Positions 54,117-62,679 of a DNA stretch of 64,000 bases are shown here, piece after piece. The position numbers and the translations under genes are program-made. Position 1 is the stretch's first letter. Every line of letters starts with the position of its first letter. Under the pieces are notes generated by a model, which did no database searches, had not been told where the DNA came from, and was given only the letters and a program-made list of their open reading frames with translations. The DNA is from Clostridia bacterium (GTDB taxonomy: Bacteria; Bacillota; Clostridia; Christensenellales; CAG-138). The stretch covers positions 1 through 64,000 of the forward strand of contig JAEDIC010000002.1 of the NCBI GenBank assembly GCA_016292635.1, written 5' to 3'.

Positions 54117-54377
54117 ATGCCAGATTTCAAGACCATCGGCAGAATCATGCGGCACATTCGTGAAGAGAAAAGCCTATCGCAGGAAGTGGTAAGCGGTTTC
54201 GCCGTTATCGCCCGCTCCCATCTGTGCGATATTGAATGCGGCAGAAAGCGGCCAACAATGAAAACATATTTCAGAATATGCCGCGCCCTTAATGTACACC
54301 CCGGCGATGTTATGCGCATGGCGGAAGCGGAATGGGAAAAGCAGGCTCAAAATAGTTGCAAATCAGAAGCAAAATAA
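54117..54377 (+). CDS. small helix-turn-helix (Xre-type) regulator
   Basis: 86 residues from ATG 54117 with GGAAGG in front. GRIMRHIREEKSLSQEVVSGFAVIARSHLCDIECGRKRPTMKTYFRICRALNV is a complete Cro/CI-type fold; the tail is basic and short. It has no effector domain. It lies between a divergent reductase and the flavin oxidoreductase operon and could control either. Confidence 0.75.
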   Translation: MPDFKTIGRIMRHIREEKSLSQEVVSGFAVIARSHLCDIECGRKRPTMKTYFRICRALNVHPGDVMRMAEAEWEKQAQNSCKSEAK

Positions 54378-54442
54378 ACAAGGGCGGCAGTATGCCGTCT
54401 AAAATCATCAGTTGAATTTATCCTTATTATCCCCCTGAATCC

Positions 54443-54471
54443 TTGAACTGCATTGGCAAGGGTGCTATGCT
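54443..54471 (+). promoter_or_regulatory. promoter of the flavin oxidoreductase operon
   Basis: TTGAAC (54443-54448), 17-base spacer, TATGCT (54466-54471), 43 bases before the start codon. Confidence 0.6.
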
Positions 54472-54513
54472 GAGAATATACATTTCTTTAAAAATCAATA
54501 AGGGAGGAGCAAC

Positions 54514-56028
54514 ATGGACAACAAATACGACGTTATAGTGGTTGGCGCTGGAAACGGCGGACTTGCCGCTGCAGCGAATACCGCCAAAGCAGGCCTGAAG
54601 ACGCTACTGCTGGAAAAGCATAATCTGCCCGGCGGCTGCGCCACCAGCTTCCGCAGGGGACGGTTTGAGTTTGAGCCGTCGCTCCATGAACTGTGCAGCG
54701 TTGGCACAGCGGAAAAGCCAAACACCGTATACAAGGTGCTGGACGAGCTTGGCGCCAAGATAAACTGGGAATATGAGCATGACATCTTCCGAGTAATAAA
54801 CAAGGCGAAAAACTACGATCTGGTGCTCAAGGCAGGCATTGAGGAATTCTGTCAAAGCGTGGATGATGCCGTGCCCGGCTGTAAGGAAAACGTACGGGCC
54901 TTCTTCGCCCTTAAGCCCAAAATAGACGCGGCAATCGCCTATATATACGCTATGAAGGGCAAACCCAATGGCCTCACAATGCTGACCAAACACGCCGACT
55001 TTATGCGGGTGGCCGGCCACTCCGTTGAGCAGGTGATGACCGCTCTCGGCATACCCAAGGCTGCCCAGGACATAATCAACACCTATTGGGGCTATCTTGG
55101 AGTGCCCACTGACGAGCTGAACGCAATGCACTTCCTTAACATGGTGCATGATTACGTTGTGGACGGCGCCGCAATGCCCCGCCATCGCTCCCATGAGCTT
55201 TCGCTGGCCCTTGTTGATGTGATAATCAAAAACGGCGGAGAAGTGCGCTTCAACAGCGAAGTAACAAAATTCCTCTATAATGAGGACGGCAGCGTTGCAG
55301 GCGTTGTGGCCAACGGCGAGGAGTTGTATTCCACCGAGGTCATATCCAACGTTATACCCCACAACGTATTCAATATGAGCGACCAGAGCGTTATACCGGA
55401 GCAGAACCTTAAGCTGGCTAACGCCCGTGATTTCGGCATCTCCGTGGCTACCATATACCTTGGACTGGACTGCACGGCGGAAGAACTGGGCCTCAAGGAC
55501 TATACCGTATTCATTCAGAACCATCCTGACCCCAGGGTACAGAACGACACCCGCACAGATGGCGGCCTGTACATAGTAAACTGTCTGAATAATGTAATAC
55601 CCGACAGTTCCCCCGAAGGCACCTGCACGCTGTTCTTCACCATGCCCATTTACGGAGGAGACCTTCCCAAGGACCTTAATCCCCAGGACTACAAGAAATA
55701 CAAAAACGCTCTTGCAAAGAGATACATCGAGGATGCGGAAAAGGTCCTCAATATCTCCATTATGCCTCATATCGAGGAGATCAGCATAGCCACCCCCGTC
55801 ACCTTCGCCCGGTATCTTGGCACCCCTGAGGGCACCATATACGGCTATCGCCTGTCCGGCTGGGATAACCTTATGGCTCGCACCGCAGGCGAAAAGAACG
55901 ACTACGCCATCCCCGGCCTCAGCTTCTGCGGCGGCCATTACATCCGTGGTGACGGCTACAGCTGCTCCTATATAATGGGCGATACCATCGGCAAGCGTGT
56001 GGCAAAGAGAATTAAGGGAGGTGCTTGA
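54514..56028 (+). CDS. FAD-dependent oxidoreductase, phytoene desaturase/CrtISO-like
   Basis: 504 residues. The N-terminal dinucleotide motif is VIVVGAGNGGLAAAANTAKAG, followed by LLEKHNLPGGCATSFRRG, which is characteristic of the phytoene desaturase and retinol saturase group. The C-terminal FAD motif reads LSFCGGHYIRGDGYSCSYIMGD. It could reduce or isomerise conjugated double bonds in a lipid-like substrate. The next gene starts one base after its stop and encodes an FNR/2Fe-2S reductase, its likely electron donor. Confidence 0.8.
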   Translation: MDNKYDVIVVGAGNGGLAAAANTAKAGLKTLLLEKHNLPGGCATSFRRGRFEFEPSLHELCSVGTAEKPNTVYKVLDELGAKINWEYEHDIFRVINKAKNYDLVLKAGIEEFCQSVDDAVPGCKENVRAFFALKPKIDAAIAYIYAMKGKPNGLTMLTKHADFMRVAGHSVEQVMTALGIPKAAQDIINTYWGYLGVPTDELNAMHFLNMVHDYVVDGAAMPRHRSHELSLALVDVIIKNGGEVRFNSEVTKFLYNEDGSVAGVVANGEELYSTEVISNVIPHNVFNMSDQSVIPEQNLKLANARDFGISVATIYLGLDCTAEELGLKDYTVFIQNHPDPRVQNDTRTDGGLYIVNCLNNVIPDSSPEGTCTLFFTMPIYGGDLPKDLNPQDYKKYKNALAKRYIEDAEKVLNISIMPHIEEISIATPVTFARYLGTPEGTIYGYRLSGWDNLMARTAGEKNDYAIPGLSFCGGHYIRGDGYSCSYIMGDTIGKRVAKRIKGGA

Positions 56029-56029
56029 T

Positions 56030-57235
56030 ATGGCAAGACCCAAGCTTTGGAAACTTAACCCCATGGACTTTACAAAGATGACCCCCGCCCGCAATGAAAA
56101 AATTGCGGCAGCCCCCGCACAAAAGCTGCCCGAGGCGGATTCATATCACCCCAATCGCATCGCCAACGCCCTGCACCCCAAGGTACAGTATCTTAAGGTT
56201 GCGAAGATAGTTGAGCGGGACGAATTCACAAAGTCCTTTTATCTTTCGGCCGACCCGGACAGGGGTACTGAATCCCTTGCATGGTTCAATGCGGGACAGT
56301 ATCTTTCCATCCGCCTGAAGATTGGCAATATGAACATTTCCAGGCCATACTCTCTGGCTTCCTCCCCCAGGGAGGCGCTGGAAGGTCACTATATGCTTAC
56401 TATCCGCCGGGTGGATGACGGTATCGCTTCCCAGTTTATGCTGGATAACTGGCAGGTGGGCACCGAGGTCATCGCATCCGAACCCCTTGGCGTATTCACC
56501 TATGAGCCGCTCAGGGACGCAAAAACCATACTCTGCCTTTCCGGCGGCAGCGGTGTTACTCCCTTCCGCTCCCTGGCAAAGGCCGTTGCGGACGGCGATG
56601 AGGACGCCAATATGATACTGCTCTATGGCAGCCGCTCGGTAGAGGAGGCCCTGTTTAACGATGAATTTGAAGAACTGGACCGCACCTGTCCCAATTTCAA
56701 GTATGTGAATGTATTGAGCGATGTACCGGCAGAGGGCAAGGAATCCGGCTTCATCACCGCCGACCTTATCCGCAAATACGCCCCCGAGGGAGAGTACTCC
56801 ATATTCATCTGCGGCCCCGCTGCCATGTACGAATTTGTGGATAAGGAGATAGCCACTCTTGGCCTTCGCAGGAAGTTCATCCGTCACGAGATGTTCGGCG
56901 AATACTTCAACCCCGCTAAGGAAGCGGATTATCCCGCCGATGTAGCCCCCGCATACAGGCTCACCGTACGCATGGCGGGCAAGGAATATTCCCTTACCGC
57001 CCCCGCAAACGAATCTCTTCTGCGCACAATGGAAAAGAACGGCATAGCCGCTCCCGCCCATTGTCGAAGCGGCGAATGCGGCTGGTGCCATTCCCGTCTT
57101 GTAAGCGGCGAGGTATATACCCCCAAATCCGCCGACGGACGCCGGGAAGCAGACCTTATCTACGGCTACATCCACCCCTGCTGCGCCTTCCCGCTAAGCG
57201 ATGTGGTGATAGATGTGCCGCCCGTGGTGGATTAA
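56030..57235 (+). CDS. FNR-type reductase with C-terminal 2Fe-2S ferredoxin domain
   Basis: 401 residues from ATG 56030, behind GGGAGG. After a 60-residue lead comes an FAD domain (SRPYSLASSP, the RxYS motif), an NAD(P) domain (LCLSGGSGVTPFRSL, FICGPAAMYEFV), and a plant-type ferredoxin domain with CRSGECGWC and a fourth cysteine in HPCCAF. It should move electrons from NAD(P)H to the partner flavoprotein encoded upstream. The lead segment is not recognised. Confidence 0.85.
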   Translation: MARPKLWKLNPMDFTKMTPARNEKIAAAPAQKLPEADSYHPNRIANALHPKVQYLKVAKIVERDEFTKSFYLSADPDRGTESLAWFNAGQYLSIRLKIGNMNISRPYSLASSPREALEGHYMLTIRRVDDGIASQFMLDNWQVGTEVIASEPLGVFTYEPLRDAKTILCLSGGSGVTPFRSLAKAVADGDEDANMILLYGSRSVEEALFNDEFEELDRTCPNFKYVNVLSDVPAEGKESGFITADLIRKYAPEGEYSIFICGPAAMYEFVDKEIATLGLRRKFIRHEMFGEYFNPAKEADYPADVAPAYRLTVRMAGKEYSLTAPANESLLRTMEKNGIAAPAHCRSGECGWCHSRLVSGEVYTPKSADGRREADLIYGYIHPCCAFPLSDVVIDVPPVVD

Positions 57236-57255
57236 ACAGCAAAACATTTCCAGAT

Positions 57256-57282
57256 AAAAGCCCGCATATGCGGGCTTTTGGA
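57256..57282 (+). terminator. terminator of the flavin oxidoreductase operon
   Basis: AAAAGCCCGCAT with its exact complement, followed by the T run. Confidence 0.85.
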
Positions 57283-57292
57283 TTGGGTTAGT

Positions 57293-57421
57293 TTACTTTG
57301 AATGCGCTGTTCTCAGCACGGCTATATAGTCCTCAACAGCCATGGGGCGTGGATTGCTTTCCACGGGAGATGTTCCGGGCGGATATCCATGCAATGCGCT
57401 GATAGCTCTCTTCCGGCACAT
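57293..57421 (-). pseudogene. C-terminal remnant, possibly of an iron-dependent alcohol dehydrogenase
   Basis: A minus-strand frame of 42 codons ends SNPRPMAVEDYIAVLRTAHSK and then TAA. The NPRPMTVEDxxxL pattern is the usual C-terminus of iron-containing alcohol dehydrogenases. Nothing upstream in this frame continues the family; a TGA blocks it at about 57422. The gap onward to 57628 has another stem-loop at 57523-57544 with a T run on the minus strand. Confidence 0.45.
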
Positions 57422-57628
57422 TCAGCGCTGAAGGAGGAACTGAAGTTCTTATTGTTTTGCATAGCATTATCTCCCTTGGGCATTATTGGGCTTTTTATTG
57501 TGATGTGCGGATAAAAAATTCTGCCTGTATTCAATCAGGCAGGAAATATCGGCATATTTATACGCCGCTTTACAAAACCCTTGTGATGATATATTATTTA
57601 TCAGGATAAACTTTTTGGAGCAGCTGAA

Positions 57629-58495
57629 ATGGCCTCAAGAAAATACGAGCTGCTGCTGGCCTCGGTAATAGCGGCCCGCTCAACCTCATTTATATTCACA
57701 AAGATGTCCCTGGGCAGCCTGGATACGTTTAATCTGCTGGCCCTTAGGTTTATTGCGGCATTTATACTGCTGGCGCTTTTGTTTTCCAAACGCATAGCCA
57801 ATATGAAAAAGCACGAGCTGCTTTCCGGCTGCATTGTGGGTTTGATGTATTTTCTGGTGATGACCTGCGAGCTTACCGCCCTGCATACCGCCGATACCGC
57901 CACCGTATCCATGCTGGAAAACTGCTCGATTATATTCGTGCCTATGTTTAGCGCTTTTATCAGCAGGAAAATGCCCACTGCGTTAACAATATGCAGCGCA
58001 ATCATGGCACTTATGGGCGTATTCTGTTTGGGTGCGCAGATAGGCAGCTTCTCCGTAGGTATACTGTTTGGGCTGCTGTCCGCAGTGATGTATGCGGTGG
58101 CTATACTTATAACCGACAAAGTATCCACAGAGCAGTGCGACTCCCTCTGCATAGGAATCGCTCAGGTGGGCAGCATAGGTGTTTTCGCCCTTATCGCATC
58201 CATTATATTTGAAACGCCCCGCATCCCCACGGACTGGCCCACCATACTTATGACACTGGAGCTTGCCGTGGTATGCACAGGCTTCGGCTTTACCCTTCAG
58301 CCCGTGGCTCAAAGCCGGGTATCAGCCGACAGGGCAGGTCTGTTCTGCGCAATTAACCCCGCCATAGCCACCCTTCTTGGCGCCTTTGTGCTTCATGAAC
58401 AACTTGGATGGCTCAGCATAATCGGCCTTGCGCTGATATTATCCAGCATTGCCCTGCCTTATTTGCAAATCTCATGGGCTTCGCCGCATAATTAA
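57629..58495 (+). CDS. EamA/DMT family transporter
   Basis: 288 residues with ten hydrophobic segments in two EamA repeats. AARSTSFIFTKMSLGSLDTFNLLALRF is the first repeat; GFGFTLQPVAQSRVSADRAGLFCAINPAIATLLGAFVLHEQLG is the second, with the typical late motif. It probably exports a metabolite or amino acid. TTTTGGAGCAG precedes the ATG. It ends before the T-box leader. Confidence 0.82.
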   Translation: MASRKYELLLASVIAARSTSFIFTKMSLGSLDTFNLLALRFIAAFILLALLFSKRIANMKKHELLSGCIVGLMYFLVMTCELTALHTADTATVSMLENCSIIFVPMFSAFISRKMPTALTICSAIMALMGVFCLGAQIGSFSVGILFGLLSAVMYAVAILITDKVSTEQCDSLCIGIAQVGSIGVFALIASIIFETPRIPTDWPTILMTLELAVVCTGFGFTLQPVAQSRVSADRAGLFCAINPAIATLLGAFVLHEQLGWLSIIGLALILSSIALPYLQISWASPHN

Positions 58496-58531
58496 TACAA
58501 TTAAAAGTAAAAATAAATTATTTATGCACTG

Positions 58532-58561
58532 TTGACAAAATGATTCTATATAATATATAAT
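58532..58561 (+). promoter_or_regulatory. promoter of the T-box transcript
   Basis: TTGACA (58532-58537), 18-base spacer, TATAAT (58556-58561). Confidence 0.75.
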
Positions 58562-58584
58562 ACGTTTCAGTTGGAAATGAAAAG

Positions 58585-58861
58585 GCCATGACGGCGAAAT
58601 AGTACCATGAACGGAGCCTTCAGAGAGTTGACGGACGGTGCAAGTCAACAGGCGGCCGCTTGGGAATACACGCTATCAGCCTCCCCCCGAAAGGAAACCG
58701 GTAGGCGGGGACGGGCTTCACCCGTTACAGTGATAGAGTATAGGGCGGCTATGCCGCATTGGGGTACTCGAAAAGGTCCGGTATCGCGAGAACCGGATGA
58801 ATTGAGGTGGTAACACGGGATTTGGCGCTCGTCCTCTGCAAGGCAGGGGACGGGCCTTTTT
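58585..58861 (+). promoter_or_regulatory. T-box leader, tyrosine specifier UAC
   Basis: The leader has the T-box conserved sequence AGGTGGTAACACGGG (58805-58819), a terminator stem GTCCTCTGC/GCAGGGGAC with TTTTT (58831-58861), and a Stem I containing CAGAGAG and the distal GGTGCAAG element (58621-58644). The Stem I base pairs GGC...ATAG with CTAT...GCC, placing GAATACACG in the specifier loop; TAC at 58667-58669 reads as a tyrosine codon. The tRNA-end bulge reads TGGT, which pairs with a discriminator A as in bacterial tRNA-Tyr and not with the G of tRNA-Trp. Uncharged tRNA-Tyr should therefore turn on the next gene. Confidence 0.82.
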
Positions 58862-58947
58862 GTTCCCGGCAAAGATATTTCGGCTGGCATCGCCGCCAAA
58901 AGATGCCTCCGAAAAATCAAATATTATTTTTCAGGAGGAAACACAAA

Positions 58948-60393
58948 ATGAGCAAAGTAAAACTTTTCAGCGGCGAAAACATACCCCTTGAGATGCACAA
59001 GGTGCGTATAGTTCAGAAGCTTAATCTGCCCCCGGTGGAGGACCGGCTTGCCGCCATGAAAGAGGCTGGCAACAATACCTTCCTTCTTCATAACCGTGAT
59101 GTATTCATGGATATGCTTACCGACAGCGGCGTAAACGCCATGAGCGACAATCAGCTTGCCGCCATGATGATGGCGGATGACGCATACGCCGGCAGCGAGA
59201 CCTTCAACCGCCTCCATTCAAAGCTTAAGGAGATATTCGGCATGGAATTCTTTCTGCCCGCCCATCAGGGCCGTGCGGCGGAGCATATAATTGCCAAAAC
59301 ATTCGTAAAGCCCGGGGACGTGGTTGCCATGAATTTCCACTTTACCACCACCAAGGCACATATAACCGAATGCGGCGGCAGAGTTGAGGAGCTTGTAAGC
59401 GACGAGGGTATCAACACCACCAGCCGCTGCCTTTTCAAAGGAAATATGGATCTCAATAAGCTTACTGACTGCATCGCCCGCAATCAGGGCCATATGGCCT
59501 TCATCCGGATGGAAGCCGGCACCAACCTTATCGGCGGTCAGCCTGTATCCCTCCAGAACTTCAGGGATGTAACAAAGATTGCCAAGGATAACGGCATACT
59601 GACCGTGCTGGACGCAAGCCTCCTCCAGGACAATCTGCACTTTATAAAGACCCGTGAGGAGGCCTGTGCGGATATGAGCATACGGGAGATAACCCGAGCC
59701 ATAGCCGACTGCTTTGATATAGTATACTTCTCCGCCCGCAAGCTGGGCTTTGCCCGGGGCGGCGGCATATGCACACGGGACGCCGCGCTCTCGGAGAGCA
59801 TGAAGGAGCTTGTGCCCATGTTTGAGGGTTTCCTTACATACGGCGGCATGAGCGTAAGGGAGATGGAAGCCATCACCGTTGGCCTTGAGGAGACTATGGA
59901 TGAGGATATCATCAACCAGGGCCCAATGTTTATTGAATTTATGACCAATGAGCTGGTAAAGCGCGGCATACCCGTGGTAACTCCCGCAGGCGGCCTTGGC
60001 TGCCATCTGAACGCTCGTGAGTTCCTGCCCCAGCTCAACGACCATCAGTACCCCGCAGGGGCACTTGCTGCCGCAATATACATCGCAAGCGGCGTAAGGG
60101 GCATGGAGCGCGGAACCCTTTCGGAGCAGCGTGAGCCTGACGGCACCGAACCCATCGCCGCGATGGAGCTTGTGCGTCTTGCACTGCCGCGCCGTGTATT
60201 CACCCTGTCTCAGGTCATGTACGCCGTTGACCGCATAGACTGGCTGTTCAGGAACCGCCATCTCATCGGCGGCCTCCGCTGGGTGGAAGAGCCCAAGGTG
60301 CTGCGTTTCTTCTTTGGCAGATTGGAAGCCGATGGCGATTGGCAGGAGCGGCTTGCCTCAGCCTTCCGCCGGGATTTCGGCGACAGCTTATAA
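58948..60393 (+). CDS. beta-eliminating lyase, tryptophanase/tyrosine phenol-lyase family
   Basis: 481 residues from ATG 58948 behind AGGAGG. The PLP fold is clear: LTDSGVNAMSDNQ near 58, AYAGSETF near 80, HQGRAAEH near 107, GTNLIGGQPVS near 191, Asp222 in VLDAS, and Schiff-base Lys265 in FSARKLG. The C-terminal RLALPRRVFT carries the carboxylate-binding arginine. Known enzymes have DATR after the PLP Asp and SGKKD or SAKKD at the lysine; here the sequences are DASL and SARKL, so the side chain bound may differ. Reaction class is a beta-elimination releasing pyruvate and ammonia. The tyrosine T-box argues for a link to tyrosine. Confidence 0.82.
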   Translation: MSKVKLFSGENIPLEMHKVRIVQKLNLPPVEDRLAAMKEAGNNTFLLHNRDVFMDMLTDSGVNAMSDNQLAAMMMADDAYAGSETFNRLHSKLKEIFGMEFFLPAHQGRAAEHIIAKTFVKPGDVVAMNFHFTTTKAHITECGGRVEELVSDEGINTTSRCLFKGNMDLNKLTDCIARNQGHMAFIRMEAGTNLIGGQPVSLQNFRDVTKIAKDNGILTVLDASLLQDNLHFIKTREEACADMSIREITRAIADCFDIVYFSARKLGFARGGGICTRDAALSESMKELVPMFEGFLTYGGMSVREMEAITVGLEETMDEDIINQGPMFIEFMTNELVKRGIPVVTPAGGLGCHLNAREFLPQLNDHQYPAGALAAAIYIASGVRGMERGTLSEQREPDGTEPIAAMELVRLALPRRVFTLSQVMYAVDRIDWLFRNRHLIGGLRWVEEPKVLRFFFGRLEADGDWQERLASAFRRDFGDSL

Positions 60394-60427
60394 TAAAACA
60401 GTTTTTTTCATTAATTTCCCCTATACG

Positions 60428-60463
60428 AAAACCCGGCGCAGAATTTATGACGCCGAGTTTTTG
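60428..60463 (+). terminator. terminator after the lyase gene
   Basis: AACCCGGCG pairs with CGCCGAGTT around an AT-rich loop, with TTTTTG following. Confidence 0.65.
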
Positions 60464-60479
60464 TGTAATTGAGTATTGT

Positions 60480-61688
60480 TTATGCCTCCCCTTTCTTCCA
60501 TTCCTTAATGCCGATGGTTATGGCTATGCCTATAACCGCAAAGGCCATTATAACGAGGAACGTGCCGCTGTAGGACAAACTGCCGCAGGCAGGTCCAAGG
60601 TAGGATGCGATAATAAGGTTAAGGTTTACAAGGCTAAAATTAAAGGCGTAGTTCTTACTTCCGAAGAAATAAGAGGCGTATGCGGAATTGGTAGGAGTAA
60701 CGCCGCCATAGGCGAGGCCAAGGAATATAAAGCCCGCTGCAAGCACGGGTATACTCATTGTGCCGTTTGCGGCAAGGAGGGCTGCGGATGCGCATATAAA
60801 CATGGCGCAGACGGCAATCATAGTTTTGCGGTAGCCAATTTTATCAAAAAGCTGGCCGAATATTATGCGGCCAACGCCGTTTGCAATGGACACCATTCCC
60901 GCAAGGGCTGCGGCACGGGCAAGATTATCCCCAACGAAGCACTGGGCAAAGGACGCCGCCTCGTTCATTATCGCGAGACCTGCGGCGGAAAGTATGATGG
61001 CCCATATAAAATACAGCCAGAACTGCTTTTGCCGTATCATTTCCTTCCAATTCATATCGCGCAAGGAAGCCTTCGCCTTGCCGCCCGCAGACATTTTTGC
61101 GGCAAACTCACCGGGGGCTATCTTAAGTATAAAGGCACCTATGAGTATGACGGCGAAGAACACAAGGCCGAATATCAAAAATGTCTTTCGCCAGCCTATT
61201 GAGCCTATAAGATTTGCGCTGAGCGTACCGAACACCATGCCACCAAATCCAAATCCCATAAGGGCGATGCCGGACACAAGGCCCTTTTTATCCGGAAACC
61301 ATGACATAACCACGCTGAGGCAGGCATTGTAACCCAAACCAACGCCAAGGCCGCACAGCAGGCTATATGTGCAGCATATGCCCACAAGACCCTTTGCCAT
61401 GGAGGCGGCGGAAAAGCCTGCCAGCATACACACGGCGCTGCATATAACGGTGACGCGTATGCTGAACCTTTTCTGCATCATGCCGGAAACGAGACCCCCA
61501 AGGCAGAAAAGCATCATGCTTACGGAAAACACCAGCGATGCCTGGGAGGGAGCCCAGCCGAACTCGGTTTCCAACGGTATTCTGAATACTGACCAGGCGT
61601 ATATGAGCCCAAGAAACAGCAGCAGAAGCGTGCAGAGGGTAAGGTATCCCCAACGCAGCGCGGAAAGTTCAACAGCGTTTTTCTTTTC
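60480..61688 (-). CDS. MFS transporter, oxalate/formate antiporter-like
   Basis: 402 residues from ATG 61688 (GAGGAAA 13 bases ahead; an upstream start at 61742 lacks a site). Twelve hydrophobic segments. GLIYAWSVFRIPLETEFGWAPSQASLVFSVSMM at the N-terminus is the OFA-type signature, and the middle loop LMGFGFGGMVFGTL follows. It would exchange or import organic acids. It converges on the lyase gene; co-regulation is not evident. Confidence 0.82.
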   Translation of the reverse strand, partial: EKKNAVELSALRWGYLTLCTLLLLFLGLIYAWSVFRIPLETEFGWAPSQASLVFSVSMMLFCLGGLVSGMMQKRFSIRVTVICSAVCMLAGFSAASMAKGLVGICCTYSLLCGLGVGLGYNACLSVVMSWFPDKKGLVSGIALMGFGFGGMVFGTLSANLIGSIGWRKTFLIFGLVFFAVILIGAFILKIAPGEFAAKMSAGGKAKASLRDMNWKEMIRQKQFWLYFIWAIILSAAGLAIMNEAASFAQCFVGDNLARAAALAGMVSIANGVGRIIFGQLFDKIGYRKTMIAVCAMFICASAALLAANGTMSIPVLAAGFIFLGLAYGGVTPTNSAYASYFFGSKNYAFNFSLVNLNLIIASYLGPACGSLSYSGTFLVIMAFAVIGIAITIGIKEWKKGEA

Positions 61689-61869
61689 CATATTAATGAT
61701 ATTTCCTCTGTGATAAAAGATATGTTCAATTATATAATACATTCCGCCGTTTGTCTCGCAAATTCATTCCAATATACTATCCATAAACCCAATTATGTTA
61801 TCCAATATCCAGTTGTTATATGGTAAAATGAATTATCAGGATATACCATTGCTCCAAGGAGGTCATCAT

Positions 61870-62403
61870 ATGGCAAAGAAAGTCCTTATATTATCCGGCA
61901 GTCCCCGAAAAAACGGCAACTCCGACACCCTCTGCAATGAATTCCTGCGGGGCGCCCTTGAGGCGGGGCACGATGCGGAGAAAATACGTGTGGCTGAAAA
62001 GAACATAAGCCCCTGTCGCGGATGCTACGCCTGCGAGCATGGATCCTGTGCAATCCAGGACGACATGGCGGACATACTGCAAAAAATGATAGACGCGGAC
62101 GTGCTAGTCCTTGCAAGTCCCGTATACTTTTACTCCATTTCTGCCCAGCTTAAGGCCGTGATAGACCGCTCGGTAGCCCGCTGGACAGAGGTAAAGGATA
62201 AGGAGTTTTACTATATCATGACCGCCGCCGATGAAGACCGTAAGTCCATGGATACCCCCTTAGCCTGCTTACGGGGATATGCGGACTGCGTTGACGGGGC
62301 AAAGGAAATGGGCGTAATATACGGTGCCGGCGTATATGAAGCCGGCAAAATACTTTCCTCCCCAGCCATGCAGGAAGCCTACGAAATGGGCAAAAGCGTC
62401 TGA
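61870..62403 (+). CDS. NADPH-dependent FMN reductase / flavodoxin-fold protein
   Basis: 177 residues from ATG 61870, behind AAGGAGG. LILSGSPRKNGNSDTLCNEF is the FMN phosphate-binding loop; CRGCYACEHG is a cysteine pair common in iron-sulfur flavoproteins of anaerobes, though only three cysteines are close together; ASPVYFYSISAQLKAVIDR is the second FMN motif. It likely reduces a quinone or other acceptor. Single gene. Confidence 0.82.
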   Translation: MAKKVLILSGSPRKNGNSDTLCNEFLRGALEAGHDAEKIRVAEKNISPCRGCYACEHGSCAIQDDMADILQKMIDADVLVLASPVYFYSISAQLKAVIDRSVARWTEVKDKEFYYIMTAADEDRKSMDTPLACLRGYADCVDGAKEMGVIYGAGVYEAGKILSSPAMQEAYEMGKSV

Positions 62404-62679
62404 TAAAACATTCAACATTCATACAAAAATCCCTGCCTGTGGAAAAACCTCTTGGAGGTTAGGAGGCCGCGCCCCCCGGAGGCTTCAATCGGATTTGGCG
62501 GCCTGTGGGACAAATCCGCAAAAGCCTCGCACAGCAAGGTTTTTTTACATGGCTCCCTGGCCGTGTTGTAGGCGCAGGTGAGCCATGTAAACGAAAAAGT
62601 GGCGCAATGTCACTTTTTCCACAGCCTGAGCCTTTCGAACGCTCGGAAGGATTTTTTTATATTGATTTAATATATGCTG
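62404..62679. other. hairpin-rich intergenic region
   Basis: Three stems lie in series: TTTACATGGCTC with GAGCCATGTAAA (about 62544-62591), AAAAAGTG with its near complement (62594-62620), and CCTTTCGAACGCTCGGAAGG (62630-62651) followed by a T run. The last could terminate the FMN reductase gene. No gene is seen. Confidence 0.45.

Noticed and set aside
54604..56094. 496-codon minus-strand frame opposite the flavin oxidoreductase
   Set aside because: A by-product of codon bias in the real gene; low-complexity composition with no domain pattern.
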